From assembly GCF_000002985.6 (NCBI RefSeq), contig NC_003279.8, positions 11,160,001 through 11,224,000 of the forward strand: a stretch of 64,000 nucleotides of DNA, given 5' to 3'. This stretch comes from Caenorhabditis elegans (lineage: Eukaryota; Nematoda; Chromadorea; Rhabditida; Rhabditidae). The notes under the pieces were generated by a model. That model was not told the DNA's origin. It ran no database searches and saw only the letters and a program-made list of their open reading frames with translations. Position 1 is the first letter of the stretch; each line of letters begins with the position of its first letter. Shown one piece after another: positions 1 to 11,764 of this stretch. A program made the position numbers and the translations under genes.

Positions 1-2566
1 TGTGCAACAACGCAGATTTGTCTCAAAAGATTTGGCGATGGACCGCGATGAGGCATATTCTCATTGCTGCCGGTATTAATGCAGCCCTCGCTTTGTTATA
101 TCTTCTGGCACTTTTTGATTTGTGAGTTTGCCGGTTTGCCGATTTGCCGGAAATTATTGATTCCGGCAATTTGACGATTTATTGGAAATAATCATTCTTG
201 CCGATTTGCCGATTTATCGGAAATTCTCAATTCCGGCTATCAGCTGATTTGCCGGAAGATCTGATTTTCTGCAATTTGTCGATTTGCCGGAAGTTTTAAT
301 TTTCGTAAATTTGCCGATTTGCTGGATTTTTGATTTTCGGAAACTTGCCGGTTTGCCGGAATTTTGATTTTTACCAAATTGTCAATTTTCCGGAAATTTT
401 GGTTTTCATAAATTTTCCGATTAATCGGAAATGTTAATTTTTGGAACTTTGCCGAATTGCCGGAAATATTGATTTTTTGGCATATTGGCGGTTTGCCACA
501 AATGTTGATTTCTGGCAAATCGCCGATTTGCCGTATGCCGAACATCAATTTGCCGGAAACTTTGCCGGAAGTTTTCATTTTTGGCAAGTTACCGATTTGC
601 CGGAAATTTTGATTTTCGGTAAATTGCCGGTTTGTTAATTTGTCAAAAATTGTCAATTCCAGCAAATCGCCGTTATTCCAGTAAATTCGACAAATCGGCA
701 ATTTGGGCTTGGTATTCCACGGCATTTGGCTTCAACTTTTTGTTGGAGTTTGGCAAACCTTGGGCAAAAGTTGAGCAAGACTTTAGCACTAGTTCAAGTA
801 AAAAATTGTGGGCATAAGTCTGACAAGAGTTCGGTCAAATTTGGGTTAAGCTTTGGCGCTTCATAAATCCAAGTTTAGCAAAAGTCTTGCCCAACTTTTG
901 CCCGAATTTTGCCCGTTTTGCCCAACTTTTGCCCAAGTTTAGCCAAAGTCTTGCCCAACTTTTGCCCAGTTTTTGCCAGATTTGCTCAACTTTTCCAAAG
1001 TTCTGCCAACTTGCCCAAAGAAACTGGAACCAAAGTTGGCCAAAATCCTCTACTGAAATCGACATTTCAGTGCTGGATTTACAAAAGATGAAGTGATAAA
1101 GTATAAAGATGTCTTCTATGGATATCTCAACGTGTGTGTACTTCGAGTAAGCTATTATCTCTAATTTACACTAGAAGTTACCAAAATTTCAGCTCATCTA
1201 CGCCGCCTTCATCGTCGCCTTGCTCATGTGTCCCAGTAAAGTCTGGTATGGAATTGTGTCTGTGTTGAAGGTAGGTATGGGATAGGCGGTGTTCGGCAAA
1301 CGATTAGCCGGAATTGAAAATTTCCGGCAAATCGGCAAAATGGCGGAACTGCGAATTTCTGGAAAATCAAAAAGTTGTGGCAACTGAAAATTTCGGGCAA
1401 ATTAACAAATTGCCGGAACTGAAAATTTCCGCCAATTCCAAAAATTGCCAGAACTGAAAATTTCCGACAAATAGGCAAACCGGCAATTGCCAATCTGCTG
1501 GAAAAACGGCAATTTTCCGAAAATGAAATTTTCCGGCAAGTTAGAAAATTGCGGGAACTGAACATTTCTGGCAAATCTGCCAAAAGGCAGAATTGTAAAA
1601 TTTGTCGGAAAATCGGCAATTTGCCGGAACTAAAAATTTCGTGCATATTTGCAGACCGGCAATTCGCATATTTGCCGAAATTTGCCAGAAATTCGGAAAA
1701 TCGCCGGAACTTAAAATTTCCGGCAAACCGGCAAATAGGCAAATTGCCGGAACTTAAAATTTCCGGCAAATCAGCTTTCCGTCTATTTGCAGATTTGCCA
1801 AATTTATCAGAAAGTCAGCAATTTGCAAACAATTAAAATTTCCGGCAAATCGGCAAAAGGGCAGATTGCCGGTTTTCTAAAATTTGCCAGAAAATCGGCA
1901 AATTGCCGAATTAAAAATTTCCGGCAAATCAGCAAGTCACCTGAACTGAACACTTCCGGCAAACCGGCAAAAGGGCAGATTGACGAAAACAAAAATTTCC
2001 GGCAAATTGACAAACCAACAATTTTCCGATTTGCCGAATCTGTGACGTCACACAATATTTTTCAGATCCTTCACGCTTCTTCAACACTTATAATCACCAG
2101 TATTGTTCTGCGTAACTATATCATTGCATGCAATGGACAAATGTATGAGCCCTTCAAGTGTGAGAGCTCTTCAAATGTTTGCAACCAAAACTTAAAACTC
2201 TAAAATTTCAGTCGGAAAATTCGGTACCTTTGTCTGCCTATACGCCTCATCATTCGTCACCATTTACATTGCAGCAATTCTGATCAAATTGAGGTGAGCC
2301 GCAATTGTAGGCACTAAACGCCTGCCTTGCGCCGAGGGCCTTGCCTCCTGTAAAATGTGTCGGCTGCTGTAGTCATTTGCAGCGGCCGACACTTTTCGGG
2401 TTCAATTATACAGTTGTATTTTAGCGTCTTCTCACCGTCAAAGCCAAAGGATTTGTATGTTATTCAAGTAGTGGGTCCATCATCGAGTGAGAAGGGGTCC
2501 CGGACAAGTTCAGAGAAGCAGAGTGAAGCCAGTTCTAGTCAGATGGAGAAGACGGAGGAAGTATGA
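1..2566 (+). CDS. spe-38: Four-pass membrane protein, probable SPE-38 (partial, N-terminus outside window)
   Basis: Exons <1-121, 1071-1146, 1193-1274, 2212-2293 and 2425-2566 join in one frame across four introns, each with GT donors and TTTCAG/TTTTAG acceptors; the stop is the TGA at 2564-2566. The part in the window codes for 166 residues: hydrophobic stretches (HILIAAGINAALALLYLL, RLIYAAFIVALLM, TFVCLYASSFVTIYIAAILI and a less clear one) separated by short loops, then a polar Ser/Glu-rich cytoplasmic-looking tail ending in MEKTEEV. SPE-38 is a sperm-specific four-pass protein of about 179 residues needed for gamete fusion, so about 13 residues would be missing upstream. The symbol rests on topology, length and the neighbouring pigl-1; it is not a database match. 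Introns 1 and 3 are filled with GCCGG-type repeats. The gene model is firm; the name is moderately sure. Confidence 0.6.
122..2060. repeat. Intronic GCCGGAAATT repeat arrays
   Basis: Two blocks (about 122-680 and 1290-2050) of degenerate units of roughly 35 bp, built from TTGCCGATTTGCCGGAAATT and its complement, lie in introns 1 and 3 of the membrane-protein gene. Between them, 740-1040 holds a different tandem repeat based on TTGCCCAACTTTTGCCCAA. The open frames across these blocks are by-products of the repeat. Confidence 0.85.
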
Positions 2567-2788
2567 TCTTGTAAAGGAAAATTCTAATAAACTGTTTCCT
2601 ATTTCGACTAGAACATTTTTCTAATAAAAAGTAGTTTGCAAATGAATTGGAATGTTCAAATAGACCGGTTTTTGTAATAGACAACTATTTGGAATTAATA
2701 CTTAGATATATGTACATACATATATTAATCATATATTGCAAAGTTTCTTCATTAACACAAAACATTATTTCCATCAGAACTTGAAAAT

Positions 2789-3294
2789 TCACTTCGAAAT
2801 CTTAACTTTATGAATTTTAGTTTCTCCAGTAACATAAAGATGTGCATATCCACCAGTGAACGGATTTAAAATTCGATGATTGAAATTACCAAAGAATGCC
2901 CGATTAATGTACATCTGAACAACACCGTCCCAATTGACAAGAGTCACATTAAACTGAGCTCCCGTGTAAATTGGTTGACCTCCACCAGCAGCTTCCTCTC
3001 TTTGCCAGTTCCAACCTCCATTGATCCAGTCGGCACGGACTATCTGGAAACTATATAATTGCCGGTTTGCCGATTTGCCGGAATTTTTAAATTCTAGCAA
3101 TTTGCCGATTTGCCGGAAATTTTAAATTCTAGCAATTTGCCGATTTTGCCGGAAATTTTTAATTCCGGCAATTACACATTTGCCGATTTGCCGGAAATAT
3201 TCAAAACTGTCGCCTGACCTCACCTTTCCAGCAAAAAACCCCTCTAGAGCGGCTGAAATTTAATTTCCAGGTCCAGAAACATACCCATCGTCAT
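2789..3294 (-). CDS. Galectin-like protein, C-terminal half of a carbohydrate-recognition domain (short gene or remnant)
   Basis: The last exon, 2789-3043, follows a TTTCCAG acceptor and codes for 84 residues with the second half of a galectin fold: IVRADWINGGWNWQREE (compare the galectin V-R-N..NG.WG.EER strand), then FNVTLVNWDGVVQMYIN and FFGNFNHRI (compare F.VYVNG..F..F.HR), then a closing strand TKIHKVKI. A 29-base exon at 3224-3252 and a start at 3294 (exon to 3286) can be joined in phase to give a protein of about 97 residues, but this needs a 32-base first intron. The sugar-binding H.NPR strand expected upstream is absent. Either the gene is truncated or its true 5' exons were missed. 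The 3044-3223 intron holds GCCGG repeats. The family call is fairly sure; that the gene works is not. Confidence 0.5.
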
Positions 3295-3665
3295 AAAAAA
3301 AATTAGCAATATATTTTTATAGAAATCATGAAATAAAAAAGAATGACTCCATATGATTTTCCCATACTTTTGAATTTTTGAAAAAATCAGCTTTTAAATA
3401 TTTTTATCAAATTTTAAAAAATACTTCCGTACGAAACATGTTTGAGACACATGTCTGAAACAATCCTAAACGGGGCGGGATTAATTTTCGAAATTTTCCA
3501 TTTCTTTTTTGCTAAATTATCTGGCTCAAAGAAGAAAAAAAACGAGAACTCAATTTAGCCAAAAATAACATCATTAATTGCAAAAAAAACAAATAGAATT
3601 CAAAAACTTGGAGCGAAAAACAATGAAAGGCACAACAGAAAGAGATGCTGATATATATACTTTTG

Positions 3666-3691
3666 CGGGGGGGGGGGGGGGGTGGGGGGGG
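3666..3691 (+). repeat. Long poly-G tract
   Basis: Sixteen G, one T, then eight G. Tracts like this are known G-quadruplex formers and deletion hot spots in C. elegans dog-1 mutants. It lies between the galectin-like gene and the last exon of pigl-1. Confidence 0.9.
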
Positions 3692-3810
3692 CGCAGAGAC
3701 TACAAACTACAATCCTAAACGGGGCGGGAACAGAACAAGTTGAGCAGAAAATGGAAAAAACCACAAAAAAAAAAGAATTTAAACCCTAAAAATCAAAAAA
3801 AATTAAAAAA

Positions 3811-6800
3811 TCAATGAAATTTGAATTTCTGCGGATTTCGCGGTGACGGTGTCAATGGCAACGGGGAGATTCGTCGAAGACTATTCATGTACACGTATCT
3901 GAAATTTGTAGTTTGTAGTTTGTAGCCTTGGCTGAGAGCTAATTTTGCAGCTTTTCATCTCGTTTTTTGTGCAAATTCTCACATTTTTAGCGGAAAAACT
4001 AGAATTTCACCGATTTTGCAAGAAAATTTGAAATTTCCCCGTTTTTCTGCTGAAATTTCGTAAAAACACTATTTTTGAACCAATTTTTGGATTAAAATTG
4101 CTTTTTTTGTGCGGAAAAATTCATGAAAATTAGATTTTCCAGTGTTTTTCCGTAATTTTGATTTGAAAAAAGGCTATTTTTCAGATTATAGCGGCACAAA
4201 ATCGGAAAATTCGCAAATTTTTAGCTTAAAAATGCGTTAATTTCGATTTTACGCAAGTCGGAGCCTATTTTTAAGTTTTTTTTTCTTTTTTTTTTCAGTA
4301 CAAAGTGGGGCCATAAAAAGGAGGGCGGGGACAATTTTAGGCTCCGCCCATTTCTTGGCTTTTCCCCATTTTTTTTTTCAAAAATTTTTGAAGTTTTCAA
4401 CAAAAATTGTCGAAAATTTTTGGATTTTTGCATCCAATAAATGGGCGGAGCCTACTTTTGAATTTCTGTTGTCTGGCTCCGCCCAGTTCATGGTTTCCAG
4501 TCTTTTGGGCCGAATTTTCCCAGAATAGTCGGAATTTTTTTTGTACAAAATGGAGCCATAAAAAGGGCGGAGTCAATTTCAGGCCCCGCCCACGTCTTGG
4601 CATTTTCCCGATTTTTTTAAACGAAAATTTTCAAAACTTTTAGCATTTTTGCATTCAATTTTTGGGCGAATTCTAATTCTAAGCATTTCTGGTTTGGCTC
4701 CGCCCATTTTTTGGTTTTCCAATTTTCAAGTGCCTATTTTTCTCGAAATTTTCAATACAAAATGATGAAGCCAATTTTAGGCTCCGCCCACTTTTTGGCA
4801 TTTTCGCCATTTTTGTACCGAATTTTGAAGTTTTTAACGACGATTTCTTGCATTGTAAATTTCTGTTTTTTTTTTGACTCCGCCCATTTCTTGGCTTTTC
4901 TGCGATTTTTCTGAATTTTGAGGTACTTTTTTCAAAAAAGTCCGATTTTTTCGAACTTTGAGCTGCAAAAACATTTAATTGCAATCGGGCCCTGAATTTG
5001 TGTAGATAACTTTTAAAATGGACTGGAGCACTTTCAGATGGCGATTTCAGGGGTTCAGAGTTGAGTTCCGCCGCTGAAGTTTTTGTGGTGATCTAGTCTA
5101 AACATAAGCTTTCAAAAGGCGTATGTCTCGATATAAAGTCCGAGACTAGATTGACTTCCTTTCCTTGTCAGGTGAATTTCGAGTACAAACAAACCTGCTG
5201 AAAAAGATGAACAACACTCGAAACCATACAAATTGTGATCGATGAGCCCACATAGCTCTCCAACACGCTGCAACGTCACGAAATCGTGCCATATAAAAGA
5301 ATGGAGACCGTCCAAATGAGAAGAGTGCATCAAGCATTCCAATATATTTTCGCCAGATGGCAATCGAATCTAATACGAATATTTGTACGTCACGGGGTAC
5401 TGTACCATTACTGTACGCTGTTTGAAGGGCTTCGAAGCAACTGAAAATATCGCGATTTTTTTAGGAGAAAATTTTTTTGGAAATTCCGACAATTCACTGC
5501 AAGTTTTTTCGAACGAGGGCTGAGAAAAATGCGAAAAATCGGTGTTTGCACACAATACACCGCATTTAACGACATTTTGTACTTGCTTTGTTTTCTTGTG
5601 TTTTTCACCGATTTTTCCCGTTTTTTCTTATCAAAACTGATAAATACATACTTTTTGTTAATGCTAAAATAATTTCCAGATGAAAAAATTGTGAATTCAG
5701 GCGGCAAGTAGCGGTGAAAATGGTCAATGTAATATGATGGATTACGGGAATACAAAACCCAAACTTTTCCCCAAAAATGATACATATGATGTTTAGATGG
5801 TAAAAGTACCTGATTTTCATAACGAGACCGCTGAAAAAGTTTTGAGGTTTCCAAAATTCAACTTTTTCGGTGAAAAAGTCGAGATTTTGGCACAAAATGT
5901 TGAATTTTGAAAATCTAAACTTTTTTAGCTGTCTCGTTATGAAAATCAGGTACTTTCAGCATCTTAAAAGCGTATATATCATGTTTCAGAAAAAGTTTAG
6001 GTTTTGTATTCCCGTAATCCATCATATTACATTGCCCACTTTCACTGCTACCTGCCGACTGAATTCACAATTTTTTCACTTGAAAATTGTTTTAGCATCT
6101 GCAAAAAATATTTATTTATTTGTTTTGATAAGAAAAAACGGAAAAAATCGGTGAAAAATGAAAGAAAACAGGCAGAAAACAAAGCAAGATAAATGGCCGC
6201 TGAAATTTGTCGGGGACTCGGCCATGGCCTAGAAACCTTTTTGCCTCGTCCCTCGTTCGAAAAAAGTTGCAGTGCAATTTTTCATCCAGGATATGGGCGG
6301 AGCTTATTTTTAAACCTTAAAAAAATTTCCAAGTGAATTTGAGCATTTTTTTAAAGAATTTTCGGAAATTTTCTGCAAAAAACGTAACCAGGAAATGGGC
6401 GGAGCCTATATTTGGGCAATCCTTGGTAAGCTCCGCCCATTTCTCGGCTATTCCAACTTTAAAATCGAATTTTCAAACACTTTTATTGAACGTTTTTTTT
6501 TGCTAAAACTTTTCACAAAAACTGGCAATTTTTCATCCAGAACGTGTGGGCGGAGCCTATAATGAGAAATTTTGTAGGGAGGCTCCGCCCATTTATTGGC
6601 TTTTTCGCCATTTTTGCATCGAATTTTCAAATTTTTATTGAACTTTTGTCGATAAACCTTTTCAAAAATTCTCGGAATTCTGTTCATCCAGGATATGGGC
6701 GGAGCCTATTTTTAGGACTAAATATTTTGGCTCCGCCCATTTTCTTGTCTACTCCCGTTTTTTATTCGAATTTTCAAATGTTGTTTGGGATTTTTTGCAA

Positions 6801-8736
6801 AAATTTAAAAATTACGGAGTTTTTGCATCCATGATATGGGCGGAGCCTATTTTATGAATTCTTCCGGGGAGGCTCCGCCCATTCATTGATTTTTCACCAT
6901 TTTTTGAATCGAATTTTGCCAAATTGTCAGAATTTCAGAATTTCATTGGATTTTTTGCTAAAACTTTTCAAAATTTCTGGATTTTTTAGCATACAAAAAA
7001 TGGGCGGAGCCTATTTTGAGTGTAGGCTCCGCCCATTTTTGTACCGAATTTTTATGGAATTGGCGGATTGATTTTTTTGTCCAAAAATTTAAACGGAATC
7101 TAGAACTTTCAGTACAAAATGGGGCTATCTTAGGCCCCGCCCACTTCTTGGTTTTCCGCCATGGGCGGAGCCTAACTTTTGAATTTCTATTTTGGCTCCG
7201 CCCATTTCTTGGCTTTTCACCGTTTTTGACGAAATTTTCTCGTTTTAAGCGGAATTTTACCGTACTTTTTTGAGAAAACCTCTAAAAAATTAGGGTTTTT
7301 CTCAAAAATTCCAAAAAGCCCATCATGTATAGGCTCCGCCCATTTCTTGGGTTTTCCGCTAAATTTTCGCGTTTTTCATGGAAATTCTTCTTTTTTTTTT
7401 CGGATTTTTTGCACTCAATGTGTGGGCGGAGCCATATTTTGAGAATTTATGTGTTTTGGCTCCGCCCATTTCTTGGTTTTTTCGCTATTTTTCGCGTTTT
7501 TCACCGATTTTTTCGGCTTCTTTTTCCTTAAAAATTAAATTTTCATGGGCGATACCTCGCATGATTATGGTGTCCAGAGACACCGTGCGAGTCAAATGAG
7601 ATGACAGTATCGGCAGCAAGTACTTCAACGTGTCGCATCACAATTTGGCACAGTGCGTTGCGATTCCACGTGTCACCATCGGCAAATTCGTCATAATCGA
7701 GGCAGATGACGTCACTCGCTGAGATTCCCAGCTTCGAGGCAGCACGCGACAGCTCACGGGCACGGATTTTACCCTGAAAAGTAGTTTGTAGTCTACAAAT
7801 ACACTACAAACTACAAAATCGTTTTTTCTAGAATAGATTTTGTGGGAAAAATTTGAAAAAAGGTTTAAAAAAATATTTTTTTTCGGATTTTTTTTGGAAA
7901 AATGCCTTAAAATTGGGATTTTTCTATTGAAAACTCAACAATTCGGATTTTTGGTTTTTTTTTAAACATTTTGTCCAGAAATCGAGTTTTTTAATGAAAA
8001 AAAAATAATCAAAAATTACAGCGAAAAATCCTAAAATTCGAGATTTTTACGCGATTTTACTTTAAAAAATTCAAATTTTCTGGAAAAATTGTCTAAAATT
8101 GGGTTTTATGTATTAAAAACTCGAGAAATCCGGGTTTTTGGTTTTTTTACCAAAGAAAATTGGAAAAAATGCGTCGTTATTTGACCAGAAATTCCCAGAT
8201 TTTCTGGAAAAAATGGTTAAAAATTTCAAATTTCTGCCATTTTTTCGAATAGAAACCAATTATTTTGTAGTTTGTAGGTTGCCAAGGGTAATATTTTTCG
8301 ATTTTTTTAAAAGATTTTTTAAAAATCAAAAATTTTTTTAAAAAAGAAAAATCGGAAAATTATCGATTTTTAAAAAATCTAAAAATTCCAGGAAAAAATA
8401 ACGAAATTTTTTTCGATTTTTCCAAAAATTAGCCATCATCAAAAGCCAACAAATTTTTGGTGAGAGGCTATCGTATTATGTAGTTTGTAGTCTCTCTCTC
8501 TGGAGCCTCACCAATCCATCGAAATTTCCATTCGAAATACAAAGGACAAAGACACGATGACCAGCTTGTAGAAGAGCACGAATAGTCGGCGAAAAGAACA
8601 TTGTCTCATCATCAGGATGAGCAATGAGCAAAAGAATACGAGATTGTGAGAGCAGTGGAATCGGATGAGAACGAACAGCGAAAATGAGTAGAAGAACGAG
8701 GAGAAGAGTGACGATGAGCAGTATTAATGGGAGCAT
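3811..8736 (-). CDS. pigl-1: N-acetylglucosaminylphosphatidylinositol de-N-acetylase (PIG-L)
   Basis: Four exons (8736-8512, 7773-7556, 5440-5195, 3898-3811) join in phase to a 258-residue protein, close to the usual PIG-L length of about 250. This enzyme removes the acetyl group from GlcNAc-PI, the second step of GPI-anchor synthesis, on the cytoplasmic face of the ER. Residues 1-21 are a hydrophobic N-terminal anchor. LLIAHPDDE (residues 36-44) is the zinc/catalytic motif, SNGNFDGLGKIR the following family block, and FDSHGVSGHHNH (about 135-146) the second metal-binding motif. RKYIGMLD and HRSQFVWFRVLFIFFSRYVY match the C-terminal family blocks. Intron 2 (5441-7555) carries a foldback element and intron 3 (3899-5194) carries GGCTCCGCCC repeats. 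Family assignment is very firm and the symbol likely. Confidence 0.93.
4270..4990. repeat. GGGCGGAGCC / GGCTCCGCCC dispersed repeat cluster in pigl-1 intron 3
   Basis: Repeated blocks of the type GGCTCCGCCCATTTCTTGG, separated by T-rich filler and paired with inverted GGGCGGAGCCTA copies. No coding content is supported. Confidence 0.8.
5580..6190. repeat. Foldback (inverted-repeat) element of about 0.6 kb in pigl-1 intron 2
   Basis: The left arm (about 5580-5885) and right arm (about 5885-6190) are imperfect reverse complements. For example, GTGAATTCAGGCGGCAAGTA at the left pairs with CTGCCGACTGAATTCAC at the right, and both ends carry TTTTCACCGATTTTT / AAAAATCGGTGAAAAA. The arms meet near 5885 with almost no loop. 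It has no transposase and is probably a non-autonomous palindromic element. Confidence 0.8.
6285..7555. repeat. GGGCGGAGCC repeat cluster in pigl-1 intron 2
   Basis: About ten alternating GGGCGGAGCCTATTTT and GGCTCCGCCCATT modules, spaced roughly 100-150 bp apart, fill the intron between the foldback element and exon 2. Neighbouring modules are inverted relative to each other, so the transcript could fold into many hairpins. Confidence 0.8.
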
Positions 8737-9861
8737 TTTTTGATTTTTTTTGGAGGTTTTTTGTGAAGAATCTGGAAAGAAATAATGTAAAAATGTATAT
8801 TTTTTTTTAATTTTTTAAAAATTATTTTAAAACCAGCCGTGGACCGCACCACCGACGCGGCGGCCCTCGACTTCTGGGGCTGAAAACTAACTTTTTTTTC
8901 TGAAACTACCGTAACCCTACAGTACCACAACTCACAAAATATCTCGTAGCGAAAACTACAGTAATTCAATTCATTAAATAATTACTGTAGCGCGTTGTGT
9001 CGATTTACGGGCTTGATTTTTGATTTTTAAAATTACTTTCTACTTGAACAATGATATTCCATTTTAACTCGTTTCTTCTTTAAAAAATTTCTTAAAATCA
9101 TACGAAACGCATTCTCAGAGTTTCATGTTCCCGTAATACAACTTTTATCGAATTTCATTTAATTTTTTATTAAAGAGTGTCATCGAAATTTTTTTTTTGA
9201 TTTTTTTTCAGGGAAAATCGAAATGTATTTATCAAATTTTGTTCATATGTTGATAAAAACTAGCACTAAGAGCAAAAATAACCACAATGTTAAGCTATTT
9301 TCGAAAAAATGGCATTTTTCGATTTTTAAAAATTAAAAAATCTTCGGTAAGAAATCAAAAAGCCGACACGGGCAAATATGTAGATTCAAGCTCACAAACG
9401 CTATCATTGCCTAAGCTTTTACTTTAGGATAAGCTTTGAAAATCCAAATTTTCCTTCTTTTTTTTTCAAAAAAGCTCTGAATTTGTAGAAAAAAGTTCGG
9501 AATCTCAACGTCCTATATAAGTATATTATTAAGACCAACTATTAAAAAAAGAAGGAAGAAAATGTAAGCGATAGAAAATTTGAATAAAAAACTCGAAAAA
9601 AACAGAGATTTTTTCAAATAAAAATTTGTATTTCTATGTGTATGTGTGTCTTATTCTATCTGCGTCTCTCTTTCTCTCTCTCTCATCTAAGAGAGATAGA
9701 GACAGAGATTGTTATCGAAAAATGCGAGAATGAACACATCGAGAACGGAACACATAACACAGGGCTACGTGGACAGGATGACACAGCAGCAGATGATGAA
9801 GACATGAGGTAAGGACGAGTGTGCAAAGAGGAGAGGCCAGCTGACCATTACGTACCACAAC
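8737..9861. other. Intergenic region upstream of pigl-1
   Basis: AT-rich spacer with no supportable gene. It holds a short GC-rich patch at 8837-8880 and a CT-rich microsatellite around 9645-9715 (TCTGCGTCTCTC followed by CT runs and a complementary GAGA run). The pigl-1 promoter presumably lies in the first few hundred bases above 8736. Confidence 0.6.
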
Positions 9862-10070
9862 CTGGGTGTTGTGACTTGGGCTCCTTTGAGCCCATTCGTT
9901 CCAACTTGCTGATGTTTGATTGGTCTGGCTCACCCACTCGCCGCCAATCATGCTCAGCCTGTTCCATTCACTCAATAATTCTATTTCGTTCATTAACGAT
10001 TGCTCTTAATAATTCCCATTTGAATTACCGCCAATATGTGTGTTTACGTGTGCAAGCGCGCTCCGTTGTA

Positions 10071-10539
10071 CAGTGCGCCCAACTTCTATAGCGCCCCCTA
10101 TTTTTTCTCATTTCACCACTTTCTGACATTTTTTACAAAAAACTGCTAATGCCATTCGATTCCAAATGTCAAAAAACCCCCTGTCCAAAATTTTCATCAA
10201 AAAATTCAACAGACTGAGGAGACTAGGTCAAAAAGTCTCTAAAAGGACCACCCAACTTCTATAGCGCCCCCTCGAAATTTTGATTTTTTCTAATAAAATC
10301 CCCTTTTTTGGCTTTTTCTAAGAACAACTTATTCATGACTTAAGTTCAAACTGATCCAGACATCTTGCAAATCAATTTTCAAAAGAAATTTATCCGTGGA
10401 AATTCGTAGGATCTCTAAAACTGTCCTGAAGCGCCTAATTTTATGTTAGAGGGCGCTGCGCGGCGCCCAATACTTGAATCAGCACCAGAATCAACTAAGA
10501 TGATCTACAACATCTATTTCATCGGTCTAAAATTTTTTT
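10071..10539. repeat. Left terminal inverted repeat of the Tc3-like element
   Basis: It carries the terminal motif at 10078-10099 and an internal copy at 10252-10273 (CCCAACTTCTATAGCGCCCC). In Tc3 these two positions are the outer and inner transposase-binding sites. It is nearly identical, inverted, to about 11765-12236 until the match ends beside the transposase gene. Confidence 0.9.
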
Positions 10540-10660
10540 AAAGATTTGCAACTCTTATTTTTATTATACTACTAGTACGAGATAACACTACTGGCCTTCG
10601 CGCATTCACCATCCTCTAGAAATCAAAAAACACAACAGATTTTATTAACTTAGATAAAGT

Positions 10661-11691
10661 TCAATATTTCGTAGGACCTCCATTTTTGGCGATGACCTCA
10701 AAGATTCGATTAGGCATCGAATTGACCAGATTTTTCATCTCTGTAGCTGATATGGCGTTCCATGAATCCTCAATTCCGACTTTAAGAGCAGCAACATTCG
10801 GATACTGTTTCCCATTAGCGTACACGAGTCTCACGAGGGAAGCCCACATATTTTCGATCGTATTGAGGTCCGGTGAACAAGCTGGCCATTTAAGGAGTTT
10901 AATTTTCTTGCTGCTGAGAAAGGCACGAGTTGAATTGGCTGAATGAATACTGGCGTTGTCCTGTTGAAACTGCCAGTTTTTTTTCGACGGGTGTCTCAAA
11001 AACTTCACGAAATCCTTTTCCAAGACTTGCTGATAATCTACAGCAGTCATTTTATGACTTGTAAATTGGATGGGGAGCTTCTTCTTTTCCGAAAAAGCGG
11101 CCCAAATCATCACCGATCCACCACCGAAATTTCTTTTTGAAAAAACCATTGGATCTTTTCTCAAATCTCTCCAGTAAAATCTGTTTCCGTCCGGCCCATC
11201 CAAATTGAATTTCTTCTCGTCGGAAAACACAATCTGCAAAGTAAATATGTTGTTTTTTTTAATTGGATCCATACCTTTGTCCATGCGGTGCCCATATTTT
11301 CCTTTGCAAAATCTAAACGTTTGAGCGTGTGATCGGGCGTCATTGATGGAGCCTTTTTCATTTTCTGTCGCACGATGGAAGGATTTTGACTGAGCATATT
11401 CAGGACTGTTTGTTTAGAAACATTAAGATTCAATTCCTTGCGAATATCATTGGCAGATTTGAAAGAGTTCGATGCAGCCTTCACAATGTTGCGTTCCTCA
11501 CGACTCGATAAAACTTTGCATCTGGGAGCTCTTTTGGTTTGACCATAAGAAAGTGGACTATTGAGGTAGTTGTAGACACATTTACGAGAGCGATTGATTT
11601 GGCGAGCCATTTCATTTGTAGAAATATTAAGATTCGCCATCACATCTAGCTTGGATCGTTCATCTCTTGTTAGCTGGGGTCCTCGTGGCAT
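10661..11691 (-). CDS. Tc3-type transposase (329 aa, apparently intact)
   Basis: Exon 1 (11691-11275, 139 codons) and exon 2 (11233-10661) are joined by a 41-base intron (GTATGG..TTTGCAG), giving 329 residues, the length I recall for Tc3A. The N-terminus MPRGPQLTRDERSKLDVM, with NEMARQINRS and KRAPRCKVLS, is the paired-like helix-turn-helix DNA-binding region. The catalytic DDE domain shows the first D in VFSDEKKFNLDGPDG, the second in QQDNASIHSA and the E in SPDLNTIENMW. The enzyme cuts and reinserts the element at TA sites in the nucleus. No stop or frameshift is seen. The usual N-P-I-E-N is N-T-I-E-N and the usual A-R-S-P-D is A-C-S-P-D, so activity is possible but unproven. Confidence 0.95.
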
Positions 11692-11764
11692 TTCGAACAA
11701 AATTGATAATAAACACTACGTTTTCTTGAGCATTCGTATGCCACAAAATGACACGTAAGACGTG

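Noticed and set aside
1224..1769. 181-codon - strand frame
   Set aside because: GCCGG repeats in an intron of the + strand membrane-protein gene.
5112..5363. 83-codon - frame (starts MPSGENILECLMHSSHLDG)
   Set aside because: Wrong frame of pigl-1 exon 3; the neighbouring frame carries the PIG-L C-terminal motifs and the right splice phases.
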